Positions 51,370 to 64,000 of a stretch of 64,000 nucleotides of DNA are shown here, in pieces. The notes beneath the pieces were generated by a model that had not been told where the DNA came from, ran no database searches, and saw only the letters and a program-made list of their open reading frames with translations. Location: NCBI GenBank assembly GCA_034440575.1, contig JAOTOL010001635.1, positions 2,153,001-2,217,000 of the forward strand. Direction: 5' to 3'. How positions within the stretch are numbered: position 1 is the stretch's first letter; every line of letters starts with the position of its first letter. The stretch comes from Imbricaverruca yamaguchii (lineage: Eukaryota; Arthropoda; Thecostraca; Neoverrucidae). The position numbers and the translations under genes are program-made.

Positions 51370-54300
51370 CCGACGGTTTGCGGAGGTGCTGTCAGGGCGC
51401 TTCTCGCCCGGCGAACTCACTCGGAGCCTGAGCAGATGCTCGTCCTCACCGTCAAGCGCCTGTGCTGCTGCCTCTCTCGCTCTGGCTTTCAGTTGTACGC
51501 GGACCGGCAAGCACACAATGGTAAGACAGAGCTATCGCTTGTGGCCGGTACGCTTAATGTGATTGCAGGTGCGACATTCTACCGAACGGGCTACGACTGA
51601 AGAAATTATTTCTTTTGTGGCCAGGGTTGGATGCAAAAGACACGGCGAGGGGGCGAACTTTCCAGTCAGGTTGCCTGGTTGAAGGTTGGTTGCCTGGTTG
51701 GCAAAAGAGTGTGCTTCGACATTATCCGAGTCGTTGTATTTCAACATTGTTGAGAAGATGAAGTGCAACAATGTCAGTCTCCGCTCCAAAAGGAGGCTTC
51801 CTATAGCCTAACATTTCCCGAGTGCATTAGACGCCTTCCACCAGTGTGGTAGCACGTGTCTGCCTAATGTCTGCCCTGGGTCCTGTCGGCGATGCAGCGC
51901 ATATCCGCATGAATTCCTTTCAAGTGAATTCCAAGTCGAATGTTGACAGAATTTGTCTACCAACAATCGTTAAAAGCAAAGTTGTACGCTTCGTTTTGCG
52001 ATGCGACATCAAGTCGAGTCGTAGCCAATTCAGTCGCCGAATAAGCATTCCAATATTCTCAGAACTCGTCATCGAAGTGGTTATGACCACCTGAAAAGAC
52101 TACATTGCGATTCAGAGCATCGACACGTTTTATCTAGCACATCCTGCACTTCAAGCGCTCATTTCCCGTGACGCGATAGGAATGCAATGACCCTGGCGGT
52201 GCGATGACAAGGGCAATGACAATGGCGATGACTGGAAGACCGACTGCGTGCAAAATCGCAATTCCAGTCAGCAACTGTGTGAACCAGTGACGGGCCAGCA
52301 TGTGAAGGCGAGGGAACGTTCGAGGAAATAAATCCACTCACTGTTTCCACTGGCTGTTGTTGCGGCTCGGCAACGCTGCAGACATGTCGATGTCCACATG
52401 TGGAAGCGAACCCCATCCGGAGAATTGGTATGCTTGTGAGTCAATCGGCACGCGCGGATGTGGCGACCACCCAGAGGCAGAGGTCTTGACACGGACACTG
52501 AATGAGTACAATAATCATGGAGGCAAACGAAACTGGTCGCACTACGCTTATGTGAGACGTCACGATCCAGCGGTTCCTAGACGGGTTGACGACTAGTCGG
52601 GGTAATCAAAGCTGCCCATGTTCTTATGAACGAGTTTAGTCATATATCCCGGAGTGGATGGAGAGGGGCTTAGTAGCCCTTCCGGATTTCGTTTGCAATT
52701 CACAGGCTTTTTGAAGCAGCTTCAAGCAGGCTCCACATAATATTGCAACCTATTCAACATGTATTGCCTACAAACTGAGTTGTGGAACGTTTAGTCTCAT
52801 CGTGGTGTACCAAAGTAGTCACCTGTTGAGCTATGCTTCAGCTCATCAATTATGCAGCATAAACAATTCCATTTTCCGATTTTCGCCACCCACGGGATAA
52901 AATTGGACATGAGACTAGGCAATATGTGGTAAATAGCACATGTGCTGTAGGATGCAATGTGAGACTATCTGTTCCTTGGTTGTTAAAAGCTTATGCAGGT
53001 CAATTCCCTACAATTCATTCTTCGTACAGTGGGCCCGGCAGCCGAAAACAAAACTCGTGATAACGTCAAAGCAACTTGGCAATAGGATAGGCAAAAGTGT
53101 AAGCAAGAAATGAACTTGACAAATTGACGTAGCATCCCCCGGCAAGGCTGTCAAGACACAGGCGCCATGAGTCGAGCATGGTGAGAAAGTAGCAGTTACT
53201 ACAGCTGTGTCATGTGAGGCATGGGCAAGACGAGCTACGTTGTCCGGTCGTCTATCACGTCACGTGATGCTCCGTCACGCCCAGTTATGCCCCAAGCAAC
53301 ACATGTGGAAAGTTGAGTTCACCGCCATGATTGAGCACGACTCTACAGAAATACATTTTGCTGTATGGAAGACGAATAGAGAAGCTTGGAATGTTAAATT
53401 AACATCTAAGCAATGGGCGACGTATGCTATTATACAATTACTTAATATTATAACTAAGCCTCTAATCGCAAAAAACCATGAATGCTAAAATATCTCCCAC
53501 CATGAAAATGCAAACAAACAAACAAAAAACGATTCCTATATCCACGGCATTCCCACTGAGTCCTGTATACAGCATACTGGTACAGATAGCCAGACGAGGC
53601 CCCATCATGCGTCGAAAGGCATGCCGCCCCATTACCCGCACGGGAGCTTCGTGCTGTCCGCATTTCGCATTTTTCGAAGTTGTTCTTTTGCATTGCGGTT
53701 CCCAATCGCCTTCCGGCATTCCTTTTCAGTTGCCGTAGTGTTGATGGACCATCAAGTTCGGCCCTGTCAGCAGCTTTAACCACATACTCACCAGTTAATC
53801 ACTAGATGCTACATTTCAGGCGGATGAAGTGACCTTGACTGATCGCAACTGCGCGGTAAGACAGGCGTCGACTAGCTGTTTCGTAGTGCAGTAACTCGCC
53901 GAGCCAAATGCCGAGTCAGAGATGCGTGTTAAATGTCGGCAGCTGCCGCATTTGCGGCTGGAAGTTTGGCAGCATTGCCAGACACCCCGAGTAGGTAAGT
54001 ATACGGGGATACGTCGCCAGGCTGTCGGTGGCATCATGCGGTCAGACATTAAGCCGTATATGCGGCCAAGTGCCTGGCATATGCGGCCGTGCAGTCGGGT
54101 GTCCCGAGTTAGCTACTGGAGTTGGATACTGAGCGGCTTACTCGCGTTCGCATTGAGTTGTGCAGTGTACAAGTTGTACAGCAGCACGCGAGCTGAGATA
54201 CATCTCCAGCGGTGGGTCGCCCGTGGCTGCAGGTGCCTTTGTTTTGGTCATTGAGTCAACAACTTGGCACTTACATAATATCTACCGCTCCCGTGACTGT

Positions 54301-54378
54301 CGTACCGTTGTCGTCATCACGTGTAACAAATCTTCCGCTCCTGGTTATCGTCGCACCACTTCTCGCCACTTCACATCA
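51370..54378. other. Region after the main gene: nothing recognised
   Basis: Mixed composition without long ORFs. A 110-codon ORF (53922-54254) contains one hydrophobic segment (WSWILSGLLAFALSCAVYKLY) but no family match. Confidence 0.45.
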
Positions 54379-55699
<1,321 letters not shown>

Positions 55700-55965
55700 C
55701 GTTGGGACGTGACGACTGACGTCGGGACGTGACGACTGACGTCGGGACGTGACGACTGACGTCGGGACGTGGTGACCGTCGTCGGGACGTGACGACTGAC
55801 GTCGGGACGTGACGACTGACGTCGGGACGTGACGACTGACGTCGGGACGTGACGACTGAGTCGGGACGTGACGACTGACGTCGGGACGTGACGACTGACG
55901 TCGGGACGTGACGACTGACGTCGGGACGTGACGACTGACGTCGGGACGTGACGAGCGACGTCAGG
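55700..55965 (+). repeat. 20-bp minisatellite (GACGTGACGACTGACGTCGG)
   Basis: About thirteen units. Each contains TGACGTC, seven of eight bases of a CRE. Confidence 0.9.
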
Positions 55966-56049
55966 ACGTCGGAAACGGCCGCGAGAAGCCAGCAGCGCGA
56001 CGGCCTCGATGCGGTGCAGACGTCTGGCGTCTGGGAACGCCTGTGTCTG

Positions 56050-57245
56050 AGGACTGACGACACCTGGGGCGGCAGCGGCGACACATGGACTGCGAAGGCT
56101 GACGACACCTGGGGCGGCAGCGACGACACGTGGACTGCGAAGGCTGACGACACCTGGGGCGGCAGCGGCGACACGTGGACTGCGAAGGCTGACGACACCT
56201 GGGGCGGCAGCGGCGACACGTGGACTGCGAAGGCTGACGACACCTGGGGCGGCAGCGGCGACACGTGGACTGCGAAGGCTGACGACACCTGGGGCGGCAG
56301 CGGCGACGTGGACTGCGAAGGCTGACGACACCTGGGGCGGCAGCGGCGACACGTGGACTGCGAAGGCTGACGACACCTGGGGCGGCAGCGACGACACGTG
56401 GACTGCGAAGGCTGACGACACCTGGGGCGGCAGCGGCGACACGTGGACTGCGAAGGCTGACGACACCTGGGGCGGCAGCGGCGACACGTGGACTGCGAAG
56501 GCTGACGACACCTGGGGCGGCAGCGACGACACGTGGACTGCGAAGGCTGACGACACCTGGGGCGGCAGCGACGGGGGACGACACCTGGGGCGGCAGCGCG
56601 CGTGGACTGCGAAGGCTGACGACACCTGGGGCGGCAGCGGCGACACGTGGACTGCGAAGGCTGACGACACCTGGGGCGGCAGCGGCGACACGTGGACTGC
56701 GAAGGCTGACGACACCTGGGGCGGCAGCGACGACACGTGGACTGCGAAGGCTGACGACACCTGGGGCGGCAGCGGCGACACGTGGACTGCGAAGGTGACG
56801 AACCTGGGGCGGCAGCGGCGAACGTGGAGGCTGACGACACCTGGGGCGGCAGCGACCACACGTGGACTGCGAAGGCTGACGACACCTGGGGCGGCAGCGG
56901 CGACACGTGGACTGCGAAGGCTGACGACACCTGGGGCGGCAGCGGCGACACGTGGACTGCGAAGGCTGACGACACCTGGGGCGGCAGCGGCGACACGTGG
57001 ACTGCGAAGGCTGACGACACCTGGGGCGGCATGCGAGAGGGCGACACGTGGACTGCGAAGGCTGACGACACCTGGGGCGGCAGCGGCGACACGTGGACTG
57101 CGAAGGCTGACGACACCTGGGGCGGCAGCGACGACACGTGGACTGCGAAGGCTGACGACACCTGGGGCGGCAGCGACGACACGTGGACTGCGAAGGCTGA
57201 CGACACCTGGGGCGGCAGCGACGACACGTGGACTGCGAAGGCTGA
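56050..57245 (+). repeat. 45-bp minisatellite, about 26 copies
   Basis: Unit parts: gacgacacctggggcggcag, cggcgacacgtggactgcg, aaggct. It reads DDTWGGSGDTWTAKA on the plus strand and stays open for 642 codons on the minus strand. Almost every unit includes CACGTG. Small indels at about 56310, 56575, 56795 and 57030 break the plus frame, arguing against a coding role. Confidence 0.92.
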
Positions 57246-57346
57246 GGACAAATACCGTGTGGCGGACACGTGCCGTGTGAGAACTAACACACGTGGCACC
57301 GTCACGCCGTACGTGGCACGTGGTATCGACACGTGGGAGACCTCCG

Positions 57347-57437
57347 ATGGAGCAGGGCATCCTCTCGTATGTGGCAGCAGCCTGCATAGTCGCACTCATG
57401 GCGCTCTGCTGGAAGACATTTGGACGACGAACCGCAG
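57347..57437 (+). CDS. Possible first exon of a small membrane protein
   Basis: The ATG at 57347 begins MEQGILSYVAAACIVALMAL, then CWKTFGRRTA, before a good donor (CCGCAG, GTACGG at 57438). The hydrophobic run followed by basic residues looks like a signal anchor. No downstream exon with matching phase could be found in the window, and the ORF is short. Confidence 0.25.
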
Positions 57438-57796
57438 GTACGGTCGGCGTGAATGGCAGAAATGTCAGCGTCATCTACACATGCTTATATTGCCCCACAC
57501 ACGCACACGCACACACACACACGCACACATAAAAACACGCACATACACACACACACATTGGTGCGATTAGTGTAAGAATGATCTCTTATTGAAGACACCT
57601 GACGGCGGCCACAGCCACAATCTCCATCATAACCATCACACCCGATCATAACCATCACGCTCCATCACAGCCACCGCACTCCATCCAAACCATCACGCTC
57701 CATTATAGCCATCACGCTCCATCCCAACCATCATTCTCTATCACAACTATGTTGTTCGAAGATGTTTTAAATTTTAAGATCAATCTGGTCATAAAA
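57438..57796. other. AC-rich and catcac-rich non-coding stretch
   Basis: 57485-57560 is rich in CACA/CGCA; 57600-57740 has loose aaccatcacgctccat repeats. Confidence 0.6.
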
Positions 57797-58200
57797 TTAA
57801 GCTGCTAGGTTTGACGAACCAACTACTGTTCGTTTCAGCTCCAATCGCATAGCCGCTGTGTTGGTGGCCATGTGGTGGGTTGACGCTCGGTGGATGGTGA
57901 TGCCTGAGTGGGAGGGTTGGATATGCAGCTCTGTTGTGTATTTACTGCTGTTGCCTAGCGACATGAGAGTGCTCAGAAGTGATATGCTTCTTGTAGTCGT
58001 CTCCAGTGAACTTGATGCTGCTCTGCGCAATGTTAAGGTATTCACCGAAGGCCAAAATATCTGCACACGTGTTAGTCCAGACCTCCATTGAGTCAGCGAT
58101 GTATCTGGCGTAGACGTGTGAACTCATGGGAGAGGTGGCTGTGGCTGTTCGTTCGAAATTGTGCACGAAAACGATGGCCATTGTCGGAGTCTGGGGCCAT
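57797..58200 (-). pseudogene. Second PLE-type RT fragment
   Basis: The minus strand encodes TMAIVFVHNFE, then VYARYIADSMEVWTNT (the position of the catalytic YxDD box), then ADILAFGEYLNIAQSSIKFT. After a frameshift it continues with SSKYTTELHIQPSHSGITIH and AAMRLELKRTVVGSSN. The order and spacing fit the RT of Penelope-like elements (KFT, TELxxKPSxSG, LRRA motifs). The catalytic DD is IAD here, so it is inactive. It is a different family from the 11-12 kb copy. The GIY-YIG part is not visible. Confidence 0.62.
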
Positions 58201-60005
58201 GTGTGTCGATTTCTCTTGGTCTTACTTGATAAAGGCTCGTAGCAGGAAATTACACACATTTTTTTGTTTTGTTTTTAAATGTTGGAATACTTCGCATGAA
58301 GCGGACAAAACTAAAATTATTTTGTAGCATATGTCCGACTGGGTGTCCGCAGCAGAGGCAGATGTCCGCCGTATCTGTCCGACTAGGTACCCACAACGAC
58401 AGCAAGTGTGTGGGGCTCCGTGGCTTTCCAGCTTCTTACTCCGCTGTAAGTCATTGTCGGGATCAAACGGTACACTGTGCCTTAACCTTGCCAATTAAGA
58501 CGTAGTGTACAGAATTTGGTGTGAATACACCTTTTGGTAATTTATTTGTCATGTTTAATTTGTTCAGATGTTTTTAATTAAATATATTTAATATTGTTCA
58601 ATACTTCAGTCATCAACAGTTCACATACAGTTAACTGATGGCGAATTAAATACATTGTTCATGGAAAGAAAGTGTGAGGGGTAATGCTTGAAGATTACCT
58701 AAAAGTACATTAGCAGCAAATTTGGTTTGAATACGCAGCTTGTGACGTTAGTGAACTTGGCCTCTGAATGTTCTTTGTGTAGCTTTACACAGTCGGTGAT
58801 TTTGGTGGCCAGTGATCAGATCACACAGTTTTTCTTATGCAAATGCCCACACCTAGCCAGCTTTGTCACAAAATGTGAGAGTGAGCTGCACTACCACGCA
58901 ATGGCAGCCAAACCTGGTGCCTTCGGTGACATCTAATCGCCTCCGATCAATTTCATTTGGTATGGACAAGAACGCAACGAGCTGAACCCACCTATTTTGG
59001 ACAGCGCCTGTTGGTCTTTTCGCTGGTAATTTGCACTACATGACATAATCTCACGTATTCATCATGCAAGAACGTGTGTTAAACATTGGTCCGCCACAAG
59101 AGCAAGGCCAGTGTGGCTCAACTACAAGTCAGAGAACTTGAATGTATCTGGTTGATCAGCTTGGGCACCAGCCATGGATGTAACCACGGTTTCGAAATTT
59201 GGGGGATAAACCAGGGACGCGGTAAGATTGGACGGGACCACCACCACCACCACCACCACCAAAAAAAAGTCCTTGGATTTCAGCCACTTTATTTTCAATG
59301 TCTGGTTTTCAGATTCACCATTGTTAAAACTCTTTATGTAGACGAAATGCCCCACCAAAATGAATAAGTTTCACATCTTATGGTTGCCTTTGAACGTTCA
59401 GCTGTATGTCGTATGTTCTGGTCCCGATTTCACAATCACCACAGAGCAATTCGGTAAGTACGTTAGACGTTGCCCACTTGTAGCATGCAAAAATAAATTA
59501 TTGGACTATGGTTTCATTGTAGTAAATATAAACACCCAATAACCTTTCTGATGCTTTCCTGTTTTAGAGGAGACATTTTGATGCAATGACAACCAGGTCG
59601 CATAAAGGGTATGACACTGAGGACATGTGCCACCCACATGGAAAGTGGCGTCCATCCGGCCAGGAAAAGGCCACCCTTTAAAAAGGTTCCATTGCACCAG
59701 CTCGAATTTTTCAACCAAAGGCGCCCATATGAAAGAAAAGGGCACCCCTTGGAAAGAAAGACGACCCTTCGGTAAGGACCGAGTGCAATCCGCCCCCCTC
59801 GAATCTTTCAGCCAGAGGTACCCCTCCAGGTACTTTCGTAGTGGCGCCGCTCCAAAGAAATGGCGTCCCTCCAGACACGTGCCCACCATGGCAATTCCCG
59901 GAGCTAGCCCTGATTACAACATTGCTCTCTCGCGGCATGAAATCTGGCTGGTTATAAAATAGCGCGCACTCACATGTGGTTTCTCTTGCAAATTGCACAT
60001 TGCAA
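58201..60005. other. Nothing recognised
   Basis: AT-rich, with a short CCA run (about 59239-59262). A minus ORF at 59506-59889 has no known features. Confidence 0.45.
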
Positions 60006-60009
60006 ACAA

Positions 60010-60345
60010 CAGCCACTACTCAGTGCAGTGGCACACCCAGTAGGTGGCAATAATCGCCACTACTCGGTGCTGTGGCATACCCAGTGAATGACAATAATAA
60101 CCACCATTCAGTGCAATGTCATACCCAGTGGTGGCAACAATAACCACCACTCAGTGCAATAGCATACTCAGTGGGTGTCAATAATAGCCACCACTCAGTG
60201 CAGTGGCACACCAGGTGGGTAGCAATAATAGTCACCACTCACTACAGTGGCATACCCAGTGTGAAGCAACAATAGTCACCACTCACTGCAGTGGCGTACC
60301 CAGGGTGGCAATAGTAGCCATCACTAGGTGTAGTAGCATACCCAG
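60010..60345 (+). repeat. Degenerate repeat of about 45 bp
   Basis: About seven units share ccaccactcagtgcagtgg, catacccagtg and ggcaataata. Confidence 0.8.
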
Positions 60346-60471
60346 TGGACTCAGACACGATCCGGTTGGACCCCAGGCACGATCCGGTTGGACCTAATCA
60401 TGTCTCTGACTGATCTCGTTTCCTCTGCATGAGTTTGGATGTTGTTTGCAAGAGCAGGGCGACATAGTTAC

Positions 60472-60635
60472 GATGAGTCGGTTTACGGTACTCTGCCCAC
60501 GCTGTGCCCTTTGCTGAGTCGGTTTACGGTACTCTGCCCACGCTGTGCCCTTTGATGAGTCGGTTTACGGTACTCAGCCAACGCTCTGCCCTTTGATTAG
60601 TCGGTTTGCAGTACTCAGCCCACGCTGTGCCCTTT
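60472..60635 (+). repeat. 41-bp repeat, four copies
   Basis: Units share tgagtcggtttacggtactc and cacgctgtgccctttg. Confidence 0.88.
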
Positions 60636-61310
60636 CACCGCTGCATTGCGTTTTCCACTATGTCCTATCGGATGCGATACTTTCCCCGTACTTCTAGGAA
60701 CTTAGACGCGCGTTACAAAAATAGTGGGGACGTTTTCCTGGAGGCGCCACAGGCCGTGCGGCGGCGCCTGGTATAAGGAGCACGGCTTCCGAATGTAACC
60801 ACGCTCGGTGTTCAAATGGTGATCACCTCGGTTTAACAGCCATGAGCATGACTCGAACGTAATGGAGGTCAAGCAGGTTGGGGAACAGACAGTGTGGAAG
60901 GTTACGCGGTTGGACTGGACTGGACAACATTGCCGTGTCGGCGGGTGGTGTCGAGATGCATTCGCTCCCCATCCTACACCGCATCTTATATCCTACACAT
61001 GACGCAGCCTGAAGCCGCACAGCATGATCGGGTTTTGCGTCACCTGCCTGATTATCCCGGGCTCTGAGCCAGGGTCAACTCAGCCGCACATCCCGGGGAA
61101 TGCTTCCCAGTTTATTTGAGAAATCCGAGCCCCGCACAAGTGTTTTTAATAAAGCGTTTTCGGATCTTTACACGTATGTTCATCTATGTAAATTGGGCTT
61201 TTCAAATCCGTCATTTGAAGGACCATGGCCCCATTCTGAGAGCACAAATGATGCTGTGAATGGCAACGCCGACCCAGGTTGAGCATCGTCTTCCGACACT
61301 CGACGTTGCT
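60636..61310. other. Nothing recognised
   Basis: GC-mixed sequence; a TATA-like ggtataagg at about 60769 has no supported gene behind it. Confidence 0.45.
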
Positions 61311-61314
61311 AACT

Positions 61315-63300
61315 TCGGCTAAGGCCTGGCCACGGTTGAGGCCTAGCTACAGTTGAGGCCTGGTGACGGTTGAGGTCTGGTCACGGTTGAAGTCTGGCCA
61401 TGGTTGAGGCCTGGTGACGGTTGAGGTCTGGTCACGGTTGAGGCCTGGTCACGGTTGAGGCCTGGTCACGTTTGAGGCCTGGCCACGGTTGAAGCCTGGT
61501 CACGGTTGAGGTCTGGTCACGGTTGAGGTCTGGTCACGGTTGAGGTCTGGTCACGGTTGAGGCCTGGTCACGGTTAAGGCCTGGTCACGGTTGAGGTCTG
61601 GTCACGGTTGAAGTCTGGTCACGGTTGAGACCTGGTGACGGTTGAGGTCTGGTCACGGTTGAGGTCTGGTCACGGTTAAGGCCTGGTCACGGTTGAGGTC
61701 TGGTCACGGTTGAAGTCTGGTCACGGTTGAGACCTGGTGACGGTTGAGGTCTGGTCACGGTTGAGGTCTGGTCACGGCTAAGGCCCGGTCACGGTTGAGG
61801 CCTGGCCACGGTTGAAGCCTGGTCACGGTTGAGGTCTGGGGTTGAGGTCTGGTCACGGTTGAGGTCTGGTCACGGCTAAGGTCCGGTCACGGTTGAGGCC
61901 TGGCCACGGTTGAAGCCTGGTGACGGTTGAGGTCTGGTCACGGTTGAGACCTGGTGACGGTTGAGGTCTGGTCACGGTTGAGGTCTGGTCACGGTTGAGA
62001 CCTGGTGACGGTTGAGGTCTGGTCACGGTTGAGGTCTGGTCACGGCTAAGGCCCGGTCACGGTTGAGGCCTGGCCACGGTTGAAGCCTGGTCACGGTTGA
62101 GGTCTGGTCACGGTTGAGGTCTGGTCACGGCTAGGTCGGTCACGGTTGAGGCCTGGCCACGGTTGAAGCCTGGTCACGGTTGAGGTCTGGTCACGGTTGA
62201 GACCTGGTGACGGTTGAGGTCTGGTCACGGTTGAGGTCTGGTCACGGTTGAGGTCTGGTCACGGTTGAGGTCTGGTCACGGCTAAGGCCCGGTCACGGTT
62301 GAGGCCTGGCCACGGTTGAAGCCTGGTCACGGTTGAGGTCTGGTCACGGTTGAGACCTGGTGACGGTTGAGGTCTGGTCACGGTTGAGGTCTGGTCACGG
62401 TTGAGACCTGGTGACGGTTGAGGTCTGGTCACGGTTGAAGCCTGGTCACGGTTGAGGTCTGGTCACGGTTGAGGTCTGGTCACGGCTAAGGTCCGGTCAC
62501 GGTTGAGGCCTGGCCACGGTTGAAGCCTGGTCACGGTTGAGGTCTGGTCACGGTTGAGACCTGGTGACGGTTGAGGTCTGGTCACGGTTGAGGTCTGGTC
62601 ACGGTTGAGACCTGGTGACGGTTGAGGTCTGGTCACGGTTGAGGTCTGGTCACGGCTAAGGCCCGGTCACGGTTGAGGCCTGGCCACGGTTGAAGCCTGG
62701 TCACGGTTGAGGTCTGGGGTTGAGGTCTGGTCACGGTTGAGGTCTGGTCACGGCTAAGGCCCGGTCACGGTTGAGGCCTGGCCACGGTTGAAGCCTGGTC
62801 ACGGTTGAGGTCTGGTCACGGTTGAGGTCTGGTCACGGTTGAGGTCTGGTCACGGTTGAGGCTTGGTCACGGTTAAGGCCTGGTCACGGTTGAGGTCTGG
62901 TCACGGTTGAAGTCTGGTCACGGTTGAGGCCTGGTCACGGTTGAAGCCTGGTCACGGTTGAGGTCTGGTCACGGTTGAGGCCTGGTCACGGTTGAGGCCA
63001 GGCCACGGTTGATGCTTGGTCACGGTTGAGGTCTGGTCACGGTTGAAGTCTGGTCACGGTTGAGGCCTGGTCACGGTTGAAGCCTGGTCACGGTTGAGGT
63101 CTGGTCACGGTTGAGGCCTGGTCACGGTTGAGGCCTGGTCACGGCTGAGGCCTGGTCACGGTTGATGCTTGGTCACGGTTGAGGCCTGGTCACGGTTGAG
63201 GTCTGGTCACGGTTGAGGCCTGGTCACGGTTGAGGCCTGGTCACGGTTGAGGCGTGGCCACGGTTGAGGACTGGTCACGGTTGATGCCCGGCAACGGCTG
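61315..63300 (+). repeat. 17-bp minisatellite, about 115 copies
   Basis: Unit ggtctggtcacggttga with gcc/gtc, ggt/ggc and gctaag variants. Longer blocks of variant units recur, so higher-order amplification is likely. There are frequent stops and no ORFs. Confidence 0.93.
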
Positions 63301-63515
63301 AGCAGCAGGATCGCTGAGCTGTTGATTCGAGCCAATCCACGCAAGAACAAGAGCATGGTAGTAGGTCAACGCTGTAGTTGAAGCTTCTCTATGTGGTGTT
63401 CGACCATGACTTGAGCACGTGAACTCCACCATCCGTAGAGTTATAGTACGGCATTATTTCAGACTAGTCCCCGTTTTCTTGTTTTCCAGTGGTGCTTGAT
63501 GTTGGGCAGACATCA
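63301..63515. other. Spacer between minisatellite and piggyBac fragment
   Basis: No feature recognised; possible remnant of the element's 3' end. Confidence 0.4.
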
Positions 63516-64000
63516 TTACCACCACCTTGTTAGCCTTCGATCAATGTGGGACCATTCAGCTGCACCATTCCAGAAGCCGAAGAGATTGGTGATGGCCTGG
63601 CGACCTTTCGGCTCCGGCAGCTCCTTCGGGAGACACTTGCTGTTCCGGTTGACGGTGTCCACCATTGTGAGTCGTTCAGCGGCCAGATGATCAGCCAGAG
63701 GAATCGAGGTCAAGAAGTTGTCCAGGACCTTGTTTCGTTCCGTTCCCGCCAACTGTTCTACCAGAAGCGTCATCGTCTTCGGCACGAACTGCAGCTGCCT
63801 GTGGGGTGGCGCTATCAACGGCTCCCGGACGGCTCCAGTAGGATCACATCCTCTGCATGTATCGAAACGAAGGATGCGCGGCGGTGCGGATGAGAGGCCT
63901 GCACTTCTGGCCTGTTTGGGAGGTACATCTTGAACGGCCGCCTGCCTCGAATGTACACCAGGCTCTCATCAATCGTCAGGCGCTCTGATGAACTGAGGTG
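63516..64000 (-). pseudogene. piggyBac-type transposase fragment, runs off the window
   Basis: Read from the right edge leftward, the minus strand encodes LTIDESLVYIRGRRPFKMYL, with the catalytic Asp of the DE(S/Q)xVxF(R/K)GR motif, and then a disrupted stretch ending SR-stop near 63818. The next frame gives LVEQLAGTERNKVLDN, FLTSIPLADHLAAERLTMV and RNSKCLPKEL, which match the second catalytic Asp (VxDNFFTS) and the following LxxxxLTxVGT block of DDE_Tnp_1_7 transposases. At least one frameshift separates the halves. The N-terminal part, and perhaps terminal repeats, lie outside the window. Confidence 0.7.

Noticed and set aside
53922..54254. 110-codon ORF with one hydrophobic segment
   Set aside because: Single weak feature and no supporting signals.

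Overview
The window is eukaryotic nuclear DNA, most likely from an arthropod and perhaps a crustacean such as a barnacle; the species call is inference. Evidence: canonical GT-AG introns with phase-matched exons, GC-rich Ser/Arg/Pro-rich coding exons, a CR1/L2-type non-LTR retrotransposon, two Penelope-like element (PLE) fragments, a piggyBac transposase fragment, tRNA-derived SINEs, and many intronic minisatellites. There is no bacterial or phage gene organisation.

Main gene (+ strand, left edge to about 51.4 kb). I reconstruct one large gene by joining open exons whose splice sites and phases agree: a 28-nt microexon (262-289), 1426-1595, 25108-25269, 35223-35471, 47397-47560 and a large terminal exon 48528-50903, followed by an AATAAA at 51351. 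A second long exon (15474-17654) begins with an ATG behind a CpG-rich, CRE-containing region and ends in a phase-0 donor that fits the 25108 exon. It is best read as an alternative first exon. The predicted protein is long, charged and largely disordered (Arg/Ser/Pro-rich, RS-like stretches, poly-Pro). I do not recognise the family. The terminal exon carries an apparent 2-nt frameshift in a GC run near 49.53 kb, and an intron-like segment near its end whose removal would break the frame.

Introns and flanks. The introns carry about twenty different minisatellites (units of about 14-64 bp), together roughly 14 kb or about a fifth of the window. Several arrays end at or very near 3' splice sites. 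Mobile DNA in order: SINE-A (about 345-497, minus), CR1/L2 element (about 7285-9632, plus, two frameshifts), PLE with RT and GIY-YIG parts plus a second partial RT copy (about 10955-12280, minus), foldback element (about 13728-14043), SINE-B fragment (14945-15003), SINE-B (25345-25510, plus), second SINE-A (43140-43295, minus), second PLE RT fragment (about 57797-58200, minus), and a piggyBac transposase piece running off the right edge (about 63516-64000, minus). Between 51.4 kb and 63.5 kb I see no confident gene.

No clearly new biological system is visible. The best leads are the repeat arrays abutting splice acceptors, arrays that repeat an E-box (with or without a nuclear-receptor half-site) dozens of times, the tandem PLE arrangement, and possible internal promoters.
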